Shown one piece after another: positions 53,988 through 62,898 of a stretch of DNA of 64,000 nucleotides. Origin of the DNA: Jannaschia sp. CCS1 (GTDB taxonomy: Bacteria; Pseudomonadota; Alphaproteobacteria; Rhodobacterales; Rhodobacteraceae); assembly GCF_000013565.1 (NCBI RefSeq), contig NC_007802.1:3410001-3474000 (forward strand). Reading direction: 5' to 3'. The position numbers were made by a program, and so were the translations under genes. The notes below the pieces were generated by a model. The model did no database searches. It was not told where the DNA came from and saw nothing but the letters and a program-made list of their open reading frames with translations. The stretch's first letter is position 1, and each line of letters opens with the position of its first letter.

Positions 53988-54578
53988 CTACCCGGTCCAA
54001 TCGGCCAGCCTCGCGACATAGCGCGCCAGCGTGTCGATCTCGAAATTCACCCGGTCGCCCGCCTTTGCCACGCCCCAGGTCGTGACCTCCTTGGTGTGGG
54101 GGATGATATTCACCCCGAACTCGGATCCATCCACCTCATTGACCGTCAGGGAGGTTCCGTTCAGCGCGACCGAGCCCTTGGGGGCCACGAACCGCCCCAA
54201 TTCCCCCGGCGCGCGGAAGGTGAAGCGTGTGCTGTCGCCCTCATCCACCACCGACAGGATCTCTGCCACGCCGTCCACATGGCCCGACACGATGTGCCCG
54301 CCCAACTCATCGCCCACCTTCAACGCCCGCTCGAGGTTCAGCCGCGCCCCGACCTCCCACGCCCCGATATTGGTCCTGGAGACGGATTCCGCCGAGATAT
54401 CGACATCGAACCAATCCGCCCCCATGGCCACCACGGTCAAACACACGCCGTCACACGCGATGGAGGCGCCCAGATCAACCGTCGCCATATCATAGCCGGT
54501 GCCGATGCGCGCGCGCAGGTCCCCGCGATGCTCCAGCGCGCGGACCTCTCCCAGATCGGTGACAATTCCTGTGAACAT
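53988..54578 (-). CDS. ribE: Riboflavin synthase (alpha chain)
   Basis: It dismutates two lumazine molecules to riboflavin. The 196-residue protein is a duplicated barrel. It starts MFTGIVTDLGEVRAL, has DGVCLTVVAM near residues 45-54 and the active-site ISAESVSRTNIG near 64-75. Its second repeat has GGHIVSGHVDGVAEI, LNGTSLTVNEVDG and HTKEVTTWG. GGGGAG lies 6 bases before the ATG. It is divergent from the capsule genes. Confidence 0.96.
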   Translation of the reverse strand: MFTGIVTDLGEVRALEHRGDLRARIGTGYDMATVDLGASIACDGVCLTVVAMGADWFDVDISAESVSRTNIGAWEVGARLNLERALKVGDELGGHIVSGHVDGVAEILSVVDEGDSTRFTFRAPGELGRFVAPKGSVALNGTSLTVNEVDGSEFGVNIIPHTKEVTTWGVAKAGDRVNFEIDTLARYVARLADWTG

Positions 54579-54739
54579 GCGTAACTCCCCTGCTTGCCCC
54601 CTGATATCGTGCGCAAACCGCCCGCGTCCAGCGTCCTCAAGACACGCCGACGTCACTTTTCGACCCGGAGGCTGACGTTCCCTTTTGCTCTTGTTAACCA
54701 AACCCGGCTAGACAGGCCGGGACCGAAGGATGCTGCCCC

Positions 54740-56029
54740 ATGGCTCCAAACCACGCCAACCGCGCGTTTTTGTTTCTGCAAGGCCCCCACGGGCCGTTCT
54801 TCTCACGTCTGGCCGAGATGGTGGCAAGCGCGGGCGCACAGGTCTGGCGCGTGGGTTTCAACCGCGGGGATGAGGCGTTCTGGCCCGACAAGGCCACCTA
54901 CCTGCCCTTCACAGCCCCGGGCGAGACGTGGCCGGATCATGTGGCGGGCCTTCTGGACACCAAGGGGATCACGGATCTGGTCCTTTACGGCGACACCCGC
55001 CCGATCCATGCCCAGGCCGTTGAACATGCCCGCGCGCGGGGCATCACCGTTCATGTGTTCGAGGAAGGCTACCTGCGCCCCTATTGGGTGACGTATGAGC
55101 GGGGCGGCGCCAATGGCCATTCCCGCCTGATGGAGACTTCCGTCCCGCAGATGCGCGCGGCCCTCAAGGACCTGGATCTGGACCTGCCCGATGCGCCCGC
55201 GAAATGGGGCGATATGCGCCAGCACGTCTTCTACGGCGCGCTCTACCATTGGTTCGTGATGACCCGGAACCGGCGCTACGCGTCCTTTCGCCCACACCGC
55301 ACCCTGACTGTCGCCCAGGAATTCCGCCTCTATCTGCGTCGTCTGGCGCTGATGCCGTTTTTGTGGCTCGACCGGGTGCTGGCCACCTACCGGATCAAGA
55401 CCGGCGGCTTTCCCTATCATCTGGCACTTCTGCAACTGGCCCATGACGCCAGCTTCCGCGACCATGGCCCATTTGAGGATATGTCCGAGTTTCTCGACGT
55501 CCTGATCGCGGGCTTCGCGGAGGGCGCGCCGTCCCACCATCACCTTGTTTTCAAGGCTCACCCGCTGGAAGATGGCCGCACGCCCGTCCGCGCCGATATC
55601 CGCCGCATCGCCGCGCATCACGGGGTCGCGGACCGGGTGCATTATGTGCGGGGCGGCAAACTCGCGCGCCTTCTGAACGACGCGCGCTCGGCGGTGACGG
55701 TGAACTCCACCGCTGCGCAACAGGCGCTCTGGCGCGGACTTCCGCTCAAGGCGTTCGGGCAGGCCGTGTATCTCAAGCCGGAATTTGTCTCCGATCAGCC
55801 CCTGCCTGCCTTTTTCCAGAACCCTACCCGCCCCGACAGCCGCGCCTACCGCGACTACCGTCATTATCTGCTGGAAACCTCCCAGATCTCGGGCAGCTTC
55901 TATTCCGCCCGGGGGCGCCTGCAATTGCTCCGCCAGGTGGTCGACATGATGCTCTCGTCCGAGGATGCCTATGATGCGCTTGACGCGGGCCGACCGGCAC
56001 CAAGGCAACACCTTTCGCTGGTGAAATAA
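54740..56029 (+). CDS. kpsS: Capsule polysaccharide export/assembly protein (KpsS-like)
   Basis: The 429-residue protein matches KpsS, one of two beta-Kdo transferases building the lipid-linked poly-Kdo linker of group 2 capsules. Visible features are LFLQGPHGPFFSRLA near the start, VFEEGYLRPYWVTYE near residues 110-124, HHLVFKAHPLEDG near 270 and YVRGGKLARLLNDARSAVTVNSTAAQQAL near 300-328 (read in two parts). It is the first of three co-directional capsule genes, 162 bases from the divergent ribE start. No kpsMT ABC transporter genes are in the window. Confidence 0.88.
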   Translation: MAPNHANRAFLFLQGPHGPFFSRLAEMVASAGAQVWRVGFNRGDEAFWPDKATYLPFTAPGETWPDHVAGLLDTKGITDLVLYGDTRPIHAQAVEHARARGITVHVFEEGYLRPYWVTYERGGANGHSRLMETSVPQMRAALKDLDLDLPDAPAKWGDMRQHVFYGALYHWFVMTRNRRYASFRPHRTLTVAQEFRLYLRRLALMPFLWLDRVLATYRIKTGGFPYHLALLQLAHDASFRDHGPFEDMSEFLDVLIAGFAEGAPSHHHLVFKAHPLEDGRTPVRADIRRIAAHHGVADRVHYVRGGKLARLLNDARSAVTVNSTAAQQALWRGLPLKAFGQAVYLKPEFVSDQPLPAFFQNPTRPDSRAYRDYRHYLLETSQISGSFYSARGRLQLLRQVVDMMLSSEDAYDALDAGRPAPRQHLSLVK

Positions 56030-56132
56030 GCCCCTCCTTGCAAAGGGCTTTCCCGAAACGGGCTTTTTAGCTAGTCTGCCAAAAAACGAGACAAAAATAT
56101 CTGAGGCAGTTCAGGCTAAAGGAGCCATCCCC

Positions 56133-57287
56133 GTGACATCGAGGGTTCCCCGTTTCGCGCGCATCGCCGCGCTGTGCACCTGTGTGGTTGCCGTGTCTGC
56201 ATGCGATGTGCTGACGCGCGTGCTTCCATCCGCAGGCCCCACCCGCAACCAGATCTTCGCAGGCTCCGTCCAGAACGACGGCGACGCTTTCGTGGTGGAG
56301 GTCAACCAACGCGTCACCGCCGCAACATCCCTGGTGCCGTCATTGGGCTTCCCGCCGTCCTTACTGAATGCAGGGATCTCCAACACCGACGTGATCCGCC
56401 CCGGCGACATGCTGACGCTGACGATTTTTGAAAACGTGACCGATGGCCTTCTGGCCGGGGAAGGCGCGAATGCCGCCCAGTTGACAACGCTTCAGGTCGA
56501 CAGCTCCGGTTTCATCTTCATCCCCTATGCGGGCCGGATCCGTGCGGCGGGCAACACACCCGATCAGCTGCGCGAGATCATCACCCGCAACCTCGACGAA
56601 CAAACGCCCGATCCCCAGGTCATCGTCTCGCGGGAGGCGGGTGACGGCGCGACCGTTGTTGTTGCAGGCGACGTCTCGGGCCAGGGTGTCTTCCCCATCG
56701 AACGTCCCACCCGCACTCTCTCGGGCCTTTTGGCTGCTGCCGGGGCCACCACCGTCGATGCCGAAATTACACGCGTCACGCTTGTGCGGGGCGGTCAGAC
56801 CGGCACCGTGTGGTATGAAGATGTCTTCCGCGACCCCTCCATCGATATCGCGCTGCGGGCCAATGACCGCGTTCTGGTGGAGGGCGACTCGCGTCGGTTC
56901 ACGGCCTTGGGGGCCACGGGTGCGCAGACGGTCGTGGATTTCGACAGCCAGGTGATTTCTGCCATTGATGCGATTGCGTCGGTGGGCGGCCTCAACCCCT
57001 CCCTCGCGGACCCGACCGGCGTGTTTGTCCTGCGCAATGAGCCGGAGGAGCTGGCCAATCTGGTCCTGGCCCGCGACGATCTGATCGGCACCCAGCGGAT
57101 GATCTATGTGCTGGACCTCACCGCCCCCACAGGCATGTTCGAGGCCCGCGATTTCGTGATCCGCGACGGCGATACCGTCTACGTTACCTCCGCCCCGATC
57201 ACCCAGTTCAACACCGCGATCTCTGCGCTGACCGGCACGTTGACCGGCGTCACTGGTATCACGGACGCGGTCGACGGCACCAACTAG
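56133..57287 (+). CDS. Polysaccharide export outer-membrane lipoprotein (Wza/KpsD-like)
   Basis: The 384-residue lipoprotein has lipobox VSAC (Cys near residue 24). A poly-export (PES) domain begins at VIRPGDMLTLTIFENV, with GFIFIPYAGRIRAAGNTPDQLREII. Two SLBB-like domains follow (GVFPIERPTRTLSGLL and VISAIDAIASVGGL). It would form the periplasmic and outer-membrane channel for capsule export. Translation starts with GTG at 56133 behind AAAGGAG. It ends three bases before the kpsC-like gene. Confidence 0.92.
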   Translation: MTSRVPRFARIAALCTCVVAVSACDVLTRVLPSAGPTRNQIFAGSVQNDGDAFVVEVNQRVTAATSLVPSLGFPPSLLNAGISNTDVIRPGDMLTLTIFENVTDGLLAGEGANAAQLTTLQVDSSGFIFIPYAGRIRAAGNTPDQLREIITRNLDEQTPDPQVIVSREAGDGATVVVAGDVSGQGVFPIERPTRTLSGLLAAAGATTVDAEITRVTLVRGGQTGTVWYEDVFRDPSIDIALRANDRVLVEGDSRRFTALGATGAQTVVDFDSQVISAIDAIASVGGLNPSLADPTGVFVLRNEPEELANLVLARDDLIGTQRMIYVLDLTAPTGMFEARDFVIRDGDTVYVTSAPITQFNTAISALTGTLTGVTGITDAVDGTN

Positions 57288-57290
57288 GCC

Positions 57291-59342
57291 ATGGCCCTCG
57301 CAGGCGATAGCGGCACGGAGCCTTCCGAGGCCCCGTCCGCGCCCCGCCGCCGTGCCTATCACTACAATGCAGGTTTCCTGACCAACACGCGCGTGCGCCG
57401 CATCCTGGCGTTGGCGGGCTATGACTTGAAGCTCGGCACACCGGACGCGGCGGATGACGTCATCGTCTGGGGCCATTCCCCCTATGCGCCGCGCGGTGAG
57501 GCTGTGGCCGACAGCACCGGCGCCCATCTGGTGCGGGTGGAGGATGCGTTCCTGCGCTCCCTCCGTCCGGGCCGTTCCGGCGAGCCGCCTCTGGGCCTCG
57601 TGATCGACCGGCGCGGCATGTATTTCGATGCCACGCGCGCCTCGGATCTGGAACATATCCTGGCCACGCACCCCTTTGATGACACGGCGCTCTTGAACCG
57701 CGCCCGCGATGTCATGGCCCGGATGGCCGAGGGGCATCTGTCGAAATACGCCGCGACGGACCCGGCACTGGATCCGCCCGCGCCCGGTTACGTTCTGCTG
57801 ATCGACCAGACCAAAGGCGACGCCTCCATCCAGCTCGGTCAAGCCACGCCCGACAGCTTTGCCGAGGCGCTGACCTGGGCCCGCGAAGACCATCCCGACG
57901 CCCATATCGTCGTCAAGACCCACCCCGAAACCCGCGACGGCCACCGCCCCGGTCACTTTGACCCGGACGGACTGCCGCCCAATGTCTCTCTCGATGATCG
58001 CCCGATCAGCCTTTGGCGCATGTTTGAAGGCGCGCGGGCCGTTTATACCGTGACCTCCCAAGCGGGGTTCGAGGCGATCCTGGCGGGCCACAAGCCAGTC
58101 ACCTTCGGCGTGCCGTTCTATGCCGGATGGGGTCTGACCGATGACCGCCGCCCGGTGCCCGTCCGTCGCCAACGGGTGCTGACCCGCGCGCAATTGGTCG
58201 CCGGGGCGCTGTTGCTCTACCCCACATGGTACGACCCCTACCGCGACGGGTTGGGAGAGGTCGAAGACACCCTCGGCGCGTTGGAGGCCCAGGCCCGCAG
58301 CTGGCGAGAGGACCGCGCGGGCTACACCGCCATCGGGATGAGCCGTTGGAAAAGGGGGCATTTGCGGGCCGGGTTCGGCCAACACGGGCCGCTGGACTTC
58401 GCCGATCAGCCTGTCGCAGGGCGGCCGACGCTGGTCTGGGCCGGGAAGGAAACGTCTGAGCTTCAGGCCGCCTGCGGTGACGCGCACCTGCTGCGGATGG
58501 AAGACGGGTTCCTGCGGTCGCGCGGTCTGGGGGCCGATCTTGTGCCGCCCCTGTCCCTCGTTCTCGACGACCTCGGCATCTACTACGACCCCACGCGCGA
58601 GAGCCGGTTGGAGCGGTTGATTGCAGAGGCCGCAGCCCTTCCTCCCGCACGCCTGGACCGGGCGGAGCGTCTTATCCAGACCCTGCGTCGAACGGGTCTG
58701 ACCAAGTACAATCTGCCCGGCGGGGCGCTGCCGGATATTCCCCCGGATCGACCATTGGTCCTTATCCCGGGACAGGTCGAAGATGACGCCTCCATCCGAC
58801 TCGGCGCAGGCGCGATCACCACCAACGCCGCGCTGTTGGCCGAGGCGCGCAGGCTCCACCCGGGCGCCTATCTCATCTACAAGCCCCACCCCGATGTGGA
58901 GGCCGGATTGCGCATCGGGGTCCTTCCGGAGGAGGCGCGCCACCTGGCCGATCATATCGCCGAGACGACTGGGGCGGAGGCGCTGTTGGCCCTCTCCCCC
59001 CACGTCATCACCATGACCTCCGCTATGGGATTTGAAGCGCTGATCCGGGGCCTTCCCGTCACGACCCTCGGCGCGCCGTTCTATGCCGGATGGGGCCTGA
59101 CGACGGACCTCGGTGACGTGCCCCCGCGCCGCACGGCCCGCCCCTCCCTGGCCGCGCTCGTCCACGCCGCGCTGATCACCTATCCCCGCTACATGGACCC
59201 TCGCACCGGCCTGCCCTGCCCCGTCGAAATCGCGGTCGAGCGGCTGTCATCCGGCGAGGGTATGCCGTCCAAACCGATCCTGCGTATCGTGGCAAAATTG
59301 CAAATCTGGCTGTCCGGTCAATCCCGGCTCTGGCGTCGGTAG
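57291..59342 (+). CDS. kpsC: Capsular polysaccharide biosynthesis protein, two-module Kdo transferase (KpsC-like)
   Basis: The 683-residue protein has two homologous KpsC modules. Module 1 (about 20-320) has VLLIDQTKGDASIQLG, HIVVKTHPETRDG and GVPFYAGWGLTDD. Module 2 (about 380-640) has LVLIPGQVEDDASIRLG, YLIYKPHPDVEAG and GAPFYAGWGLTTD. KpsC alternates Kdo additions with KpsS on the phosphatidylglycerol anchor. The ATG follows the stop of the export lipoprotein by three bases, so the genes form an operon. Confidence 0.93.
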   Translation: MALAGDSGTEPSEAPSAPRRRAYHYNAGFLTNTRVRRILALAGYDLKLGTPDAADDVIVWGHSPYAPRGEAVADSTGAHLVRVEDAFLRSLRPGRSGEPPLGLVIDRRGMYFDATRASDLEHILATHPFDDTALLNRARDVMARMAEGHLSKYAATDPALDPPAPGYVLLIDQTKGDASIQLGQATPDSFAEALTWAREDHPDAHIVVKTHPETRDGHRPGHFDPDGLPPNVSLDDRPISLWRMFEGARAVYTVTSQAGFEAILAGHKPVTFGVPFYAGWGLTDDRRPVPVRRQRVLTRAQLVAGALLLYPTWYDPYRDGLGEVEDTLGALEAQARSWREDRAGYTAIGMSRWKRGHLRAGFGQHGPLDFADQPVAGRPTLVWAGKETSELQAACGDAHLLRMEDGFLRSRGLGADLVPPLSLVLDDLGIYYDPTRESRLERLIAEAAALPPARLDRAERLIQTLRRTGLTKYNLPGGALPDIPPDRPLVLIPGQVEDDASIRLGAGAITTNAALLAEARRLHPGAYLIYKPHPDVEAGLRIGVLPEEARHLADHIAETTGAEALLALSPHVITMTSAMGFEALIRGLPVTTLGAPFYAGWGLTTDLGDVPPRRTARPSLAALVHAALITYPRYMDPRTGLPCPVEIAVERLSSGEGMPSKPILRIVAKLQIWLSGQSRLWRR

Positions 59343-59381
59343 ATTACATAAAACTCGCGTTTCGCAGTCTGATATCGGCAC

Positions 59382-59420
59382 TTATCCACAGAATAAAATC
59401 CCTAATCGAACTATTCCACA
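59382..59420. promoter_or_regulatory. Consensus DnaA box and a near match
   Basis: TTATCCACA at 59382-59390 is the exact DnaA 9-mer. TATTCCACA at 59412-59420 is close and lies at the end of ribD. They sit in the 68-base convergent gap between kpsC and ribD. A single exact box can occur by chance. Confidence 0.4.
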
Positions 59421-60508
59421 GTGCGCGTCCAGAGGCTCAGCGCATCCGGCCCGACACCCTCAACGCGCTCCCGCGTGAACCGAGGCGCCTCCGCCAATCC
59501 CGTCAAACCCATCGCGCCGACCGACGGTGTGCCTTCCGCGCCGATCACCAGACCGCCGGAAAAAACCGCCAGCTCGTCCACCAGATCCGCGGTCAAAAGA
59601 GACGCCGCAAGCGCCCCTCCGCCTTCGCAGAACACCCGCGTCAGCCCGGCCTCACCCAGCCGCTGCAAAGCGGCCCCGACGTCCAGTTGTCCACCGGCAC
59701 CCAGCGCGCTTTCAATCAGTGTCGCGCCCGCCGCCACCCACGCCGCGCGCGCTGCCGAGGGCACATCCGGCCCGTGGACCAGCCACACCGGAACGTCCCG
59801 CGCGGTGCGACCCAGAGCCAAGTCCACCGGCACGTCCAACCGGCGGGACACCACCACCCGCACCGGCTGCGGCACATCGCCAAATCCACGCACTGTCAGG
59901 GACGGATCATCGGCCCGGGCCGTTCCTGCGCCGACAAGCACCGCATCGTGGCGCGCGCGCATCCCGTGGACGCGGCGGCGCGCATCGGGCCCTGTGATCC
60001 ACTGGCTTTCTCCGCTGGCCGTCGCGATCCGTCCATCCAGGGAGGTCGCGACTTTGAGCGTCAGCATCGGACGCCCCTCTCGCACCCGCCTGAAGAACCC
60101 GGTATGGGCGCGCTCAGCCTCTGCCGCGCCAACGCCCACGACAACCTCCACCCCCGCCGCCCGCAGCCGCGCGATGCCGCCGCCCGCCACACGCGGATCC
60201 GGGTCCTCGCAGGCCACCACGACCCGCGCCACGCCCGCGTCGATCAACGCACTCGCGCAGGGGCCGGTCTGTCCAACATGATTGCAGGGCTCCAAAGACA
60301 CATAGGCACACGCCCCGCGCGCCAACGCCCCCGCCTGGCCCAGCGCCACAACCTCCGCATGGGGCCGTCCGCCGCGCGCCGTCCAGCCGCGCCCCACCAC
60401 GCGTCCCTCGCGCACCAAAACGCAGCCCACCGCCGGGTTCGGCCAGACCTGGCCCATGCCGCGCGCGCCCAGGGACAGCGCCAGGGCCATCCAGCGCGCA
60501 TCGCTCAT
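59411..60508 (-). CDS. ribD: Bifunctional diaminohydroxyphosphoribosylaminopyrimidine deaminase / reductase
   Basis: RibD performs the second and third steps of riboflavin synthesis. The 365-residue protein has an N-terminal zinc deaminase with GRPHAEVVAL near residue 48 and LEPCNHVGQTGPC near 73-85. A C-terminal NADPH reductase begins MLTLKVATSLDGRIA near 147, followed by GAGTARADDPSLTVR and FCEGGGALAASLL. One base separates its ATG from the nrdR stop. It is separated from ribE by the capsule genes. Confidence 0.95.
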   Translation of the reverse strand: MSDARWMALALSLGARGMGQVWPNPAVGCVLVREGRVVGRGWTARGGRPHAEVVALGQAGALARGACAYVSLEPCNHVGQTGPCASALIDAGVARVVVACEDPDPRVAGGGIARLRAAGVEVVVGVGAAEAERAHTGFFRRVREGRPMLTLKVATSLDGRIATASGESQWITGPDARRRVHGMRARHDAVLVGAGTARADDPSLTVRGFGDVPQPVRVVVSRRLDVPVDLALGRTARDVPVWLVHGPDVPSAARAAWVAAGATLIESALGAGGQLDVGAALQRLGEAGLTRVFCEGGGALAASLLTADLVDELAVFSGGLVIGAEGTPSVGAMGLTGLAEAPRFTRERVEGVGPDALSLWTRTVE

Positions 60509-60509
60509 G

Positions 60510-60980
60510 TCAGGTATCAGTGGTCGGCGCAGGCGGGCGCAACTCGGACAGGAAGTCCTCGAAATCGCCCGTGGCCTGGAAGTTCTTGTAAACACTCGCA
60601 AAGCGCACGTAGGCCACGGTATCAATGGCCGCCAGGCGCTCCATCACGATCTCGCCGATGACCTTGGATTGCACGTCCGTCTCACCCAAAGATTCCAGCC
60701 GCCGCACCATGCCCGAAATCATCTGATCCACGCGCTCCGGCTCGATCGGGCGCTTCTGCAACGCCATCCGGATCGAGCGTTCCAGCTTCGTCCGGTCGAA
60801 ATCTTCCCGTTTGCCGTTGGACTTGATCACCACCAGATCGCGCAACTGCACCCGCTCGTAGGTCGTGAACCGGCCCGCACAGGCGGGACAAAACCGCCGC
60901 CGCCGGATCGCCACATGGTCCTCGGCCGGACGCGAGTCCTTCACCTGAGTGTCAACATTTCCACAAAATGGGCAACGCAT
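60510..60980 (-). CDS. nrdR: Transcriptional repressor NrdR
   Basis: The 156-residue repressor of ribonucleotide reductase genes has a zinc ribbon ([17 protein letters not shown] with CPAC about 20 residues later) and an ATP-cone domain ([19 protein letters not shown] near residues 52-70). The length is typical. It heads the nrdR-ribD unit, a conserved pair in alphaproteobacteria. A DnaA-type 9-mer lies 76 bases upstream. Confidence 0.96.
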   Translation of the reverse strand: MRCPFCGNVDTQVKDSRPAEDHVAIRRRRFCPACAGRFTTYERVQLRDLVVIKSNGKREDFDRTKLERSIRMALQKRPIEPERVDQMISGMVRRLESLGETDVQSKVIGEIVMERLAAIDTVAYVRFASVYKNFQATGDFEDFLSELRPPAPTTDT

Positions 60981-61055
60981 GGCGCAGCCTCCCGTTTTTG
61001 TCGCGCATGGAGATGTCTCGCCGCGCCTGCCTCTGTCCTTGGGGCTTATGCCCGC

Positions 61056-61064
61056 TTATCCACA
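61056..61064. promoter_or_regulatory. Consensus DnaA box upstream of nrdR
   Basis: TTATCCACA matches the DnaA 9-mer exactly in the region upstream of nrdR. NrdR controls deoxynucleotide supply, so a DnaA link would make sense, but binding is not shown. No NrdR box was found with confidence. Confidence 0.4.
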
Positions 61065-61224
61065 GGCACTATAGGGGGGGCAACACGCCTTGTGTAGGCC
61101 CAATCCACCCCCACAGGATATAGGGCGCCCGCACCTGTTGCAGTCGCGCCATCCGCTGCCTGCGGACTGCCAATCCAAGCCAAACACGCCTCATAAAACA
61201 TGGTGCGCGCGGCACGCGCTCCAG

Positions 61225-61866
61225 TCAGTCAGAGGCCGCCGCACGCCCGGTGTCGGTCAGGGCGTACACCCCCTTCGACACCTTTTCGAACCACCCGTAG
61301 TGGTTGTTGCGCATGATCAGGGTCGCCCGGGCCACGCCAGTGGATTTCGCCACATCCGCCCCCTTGGCCGCCCCGGCCAGGGCCAGGAATTCCGCGCACA
61401 GCATCGCCTCCTGCCTGTATGCTGTGACCCGAGGGCCCTGCAATCCGCCCAGGTTCGGGTCCCCCGCGCGCTTCTCGAACTCCCCCAGGATCGCCCGCCG
61501 TTTGCGCGCCACTTTGCGCGGAGCGTAGGGGCCGGGATCGCAATAGACCTTCACCGTGCCCGCTTCCACATCCACCGCCATAACCCCCAGACCCAGCCGC
61601 CGGGCCATTCGGACGTTCTCGCGCAGGGACTTCAGCCAGGGCCGCCCGCGCCCCTTCGTGACGGCCACATAGACCGCGTCTGCCACAGCCAGCCGGGCAA
61701 TGCCTTGGTGAAAGAGCGTCAGGGAAAACCCCTTTTTCAACTCCACGATGACCATATCGCCGTCCCGCACACCCACTACATCGGCAGGACCCACCTCGCC
61801 CTTGACCTCGAAGCCCTCGGCCTCCAGATGCGCCTTCACGGGCGGGTATAAATCGGTCTCTTTCAT
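61225..61866 (-). CDS. DUF2161-family protein (PD-(D/E)XK nuclease-like)
   Basis: The 213-residue protein starts MKETDLYPPVKAHLEAEGF and carries VVGVRDGDMVIVELKKGFS near residues 31-49. That Asp and ELK arrangement resembles the PD-(D/E)XK core. The C-terminal half has GARRATLIMR-like ARATLIMRNNHYGWFEKVSKGVYALTDTG (read as a winged helix, about 175-205). The function is unknown. Start 61866 follows the family opening. It is divergent from rpmB. Confidence 0.85.
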   Translation of the reverse strand: MKETDLYPPVKAHLEAEGFEVKGEVGPADVVGVRDGDMVIVELKKGFSLTLFHQGIARLAVADAVYVAVTKGRGRPWLKSLRENVRMARRLGLGVMAVDVEAGTVKVYCDPGPYAPRKVARKRRAILGEFEKRAGDPNLGGLQGPRVTAYRQEAMLCAEFLALAGAAKGADVAKSTGVARATLIMRNNHYGWFEKVSKGVYALTDTGRAAASD

Positions 61867-61939
61867 CGCGGGACACGCTACGCCCAATCCGGGGCGGCGT
61901 GAATCCCTCAAAACGCGCGTGCCGGGGCCGATTCCCGGC

Positions 61940-61968
61940 TTGACACCTCGTGCGCACCCCCATACTCC
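61940..61968 (+). promoter_or_regulatory. rpmB promoter candidate
   Basis: TTGACA at 61940-61945, 17 bases, then TACTCC at 61963-61968. The -10 is weak but the -35 is perfect and spacing is ideal. It lies about 90 bases before the rpmB ATG in the 196-base divergent region. Confidence 0.45.
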
Positions 61969-62062
61969 CCAACTCAGATTTTTCCGGGCGTGGAGCCGTC
62001 TCCGCGCCCTATTGGTTTCGGGGGCTACCATACCCTTGAGTGAGAGATGAGAAGGACACCCC

Positions 62063-62353
62063 ATGTCGCGCGTCTGCGAACTGACCGGCAAAGGCCCGAT
62101 GACGGGCAACAACGTAAGCCACGCCAACAACAAGACGAAGCGCCGCTTCCTCCCGAACCTGAGCGATGTGACGCTCGGCTCGGATCTGCTGGACCGCCGC
62201 TTCAAGTTCCGCATCTCCAATGCGGCCCTGCGCACGGTCGACCACCGCGGTGGCCTGGACGCGTTCATGGCGAAAGCCAAGGATGATGAGCTCAGCACTC
62301 GCGCGCTGAAAATCAAGAAAGAGATCGTAAAGGCCCAGGCGGCTCAGGCGTAG
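62063..62353 (+). CDS. rpmB: 50S ribosomal protein L28
   Basis: The 96-residue ribosomal protein starts [25 protein letters not shown], written here as its first 25 residues in two parts: [11 protein letters not shown] and [14 protein letters not shown]. It continues with the L28 stretch KRRFLPNL and a C-terminal [18 protein letters not shown]-type ribosome site AGAAGGA precedes the ATG. A terminator follows at 62417-62460. Confidence 0.97.
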   Translation: MSRVCELTGKGPMTGNNVSHANNKTKRRFLPNLSDVTLGSDLLDRRFKFRISNAALRTVDHRGGLDAFMAKAKDDELSTRALKIKKEIVKAQAAQA

Positions 62354-62416
62354 CGGCCACTTCGGCCGCAGCCTTTGGCGTAAGCGTTTCAGCCCTGCCA
62401 TCGGCTGATCAATCCT

Positions 62417-62460
62417 CATCGCCCCGCCGGGACATCCCCGCGCGGGGCGATGGCGTTTTT
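62417..62460 (+). terminator. Rho-independent terminator of rpmB
   Basis: CATCGCCCCGC and GCGGGGCGATG form an 11-bp perfect stem, followed by GCG and TTTTT. A second GC-rich hairpin (GCGGCC/GGCCGC) lies directly after the rpmB stop. Confidence 0.82.
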
Positions 62461-62501
62461 GTCACTTGGCCTTCCCACACCGCCCACGCTACACCCCTCC
62501 C

Positions 62502-62858
62502 ATGATCCGCCGCGCGCTTCTGCATCTTGCTCTCGCCCTCAGCCTGCTCCTCAGCGGGCTCACCTCCGTCGTCGCGGAAACGCGCATGGCGGCAGCGGGC
62601 GGCTATTGCGGCACCGGCGCGCCGGAGCTTTTGCTCGATGCCTCGGGCCTTCCGCTTCTGGACGGGTCGGGCGCGGCCATCGCGGCCCCCGATTGTCTGG
62701 CCTGTCACCTCACCGTTGCATTTCTGTCGCCCACACCGCCCTTTGCGACAGCGCCCTCCCATCTGCTTCGCCCCGCGAAGCCTGCCGTCACACCCGGTCT
62801 CTCCCCCCGTGTCGTCCATCTGGGCGCTCAAGCCCGTGCGCCCCCGCGCGCGGCCTGA
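62502..62858 (+). CDS. DUF2946-like exported protein (copper-associated)
   Basis: The 118-residue protein has a signal peptide (about residues 1-25). Its mature part has CGTG and the motif DCLACHLT, a CxxCH-like element typical of DUF2946 proteins found next to copper genes. Heme binding by the single CxxCH is possible but not claimed. It is 40 bases upstream of the PCu(A)C gene on the same strand, which supports a copper link. Confidence 0.72.
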   Translation: MIRRALLHLALALSLLLSGLTSVVAETRMAAAGGYCGTGAPELLLDASGLPLLDGSGAAIAAPDCLACHLTVAFLSPTPPFATAPSHLLRPAKPAVTPGLSPRVVHLGAQARAPPRAA

Positions 62859-62898
62859 GCCTCACCAGATCCAATCGACACAGACAAGAGAGACCAGC

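Noticed and set aside
56361-59165. A 934-codon minus-strand frame opposite the capsule genes
   Set aside because: High-GC antisense shadow of wza-like and kpsC-like genes, rich in Gly/Arg/His with no domain.
62502-62858. DUF2946-like protein as a cytochrome c because of CLACH
   Set aside because: A single CxxCH in a protein of this size next to a copper chaperone fits the DUF2946 pattern better; no axial methionine context is evident.
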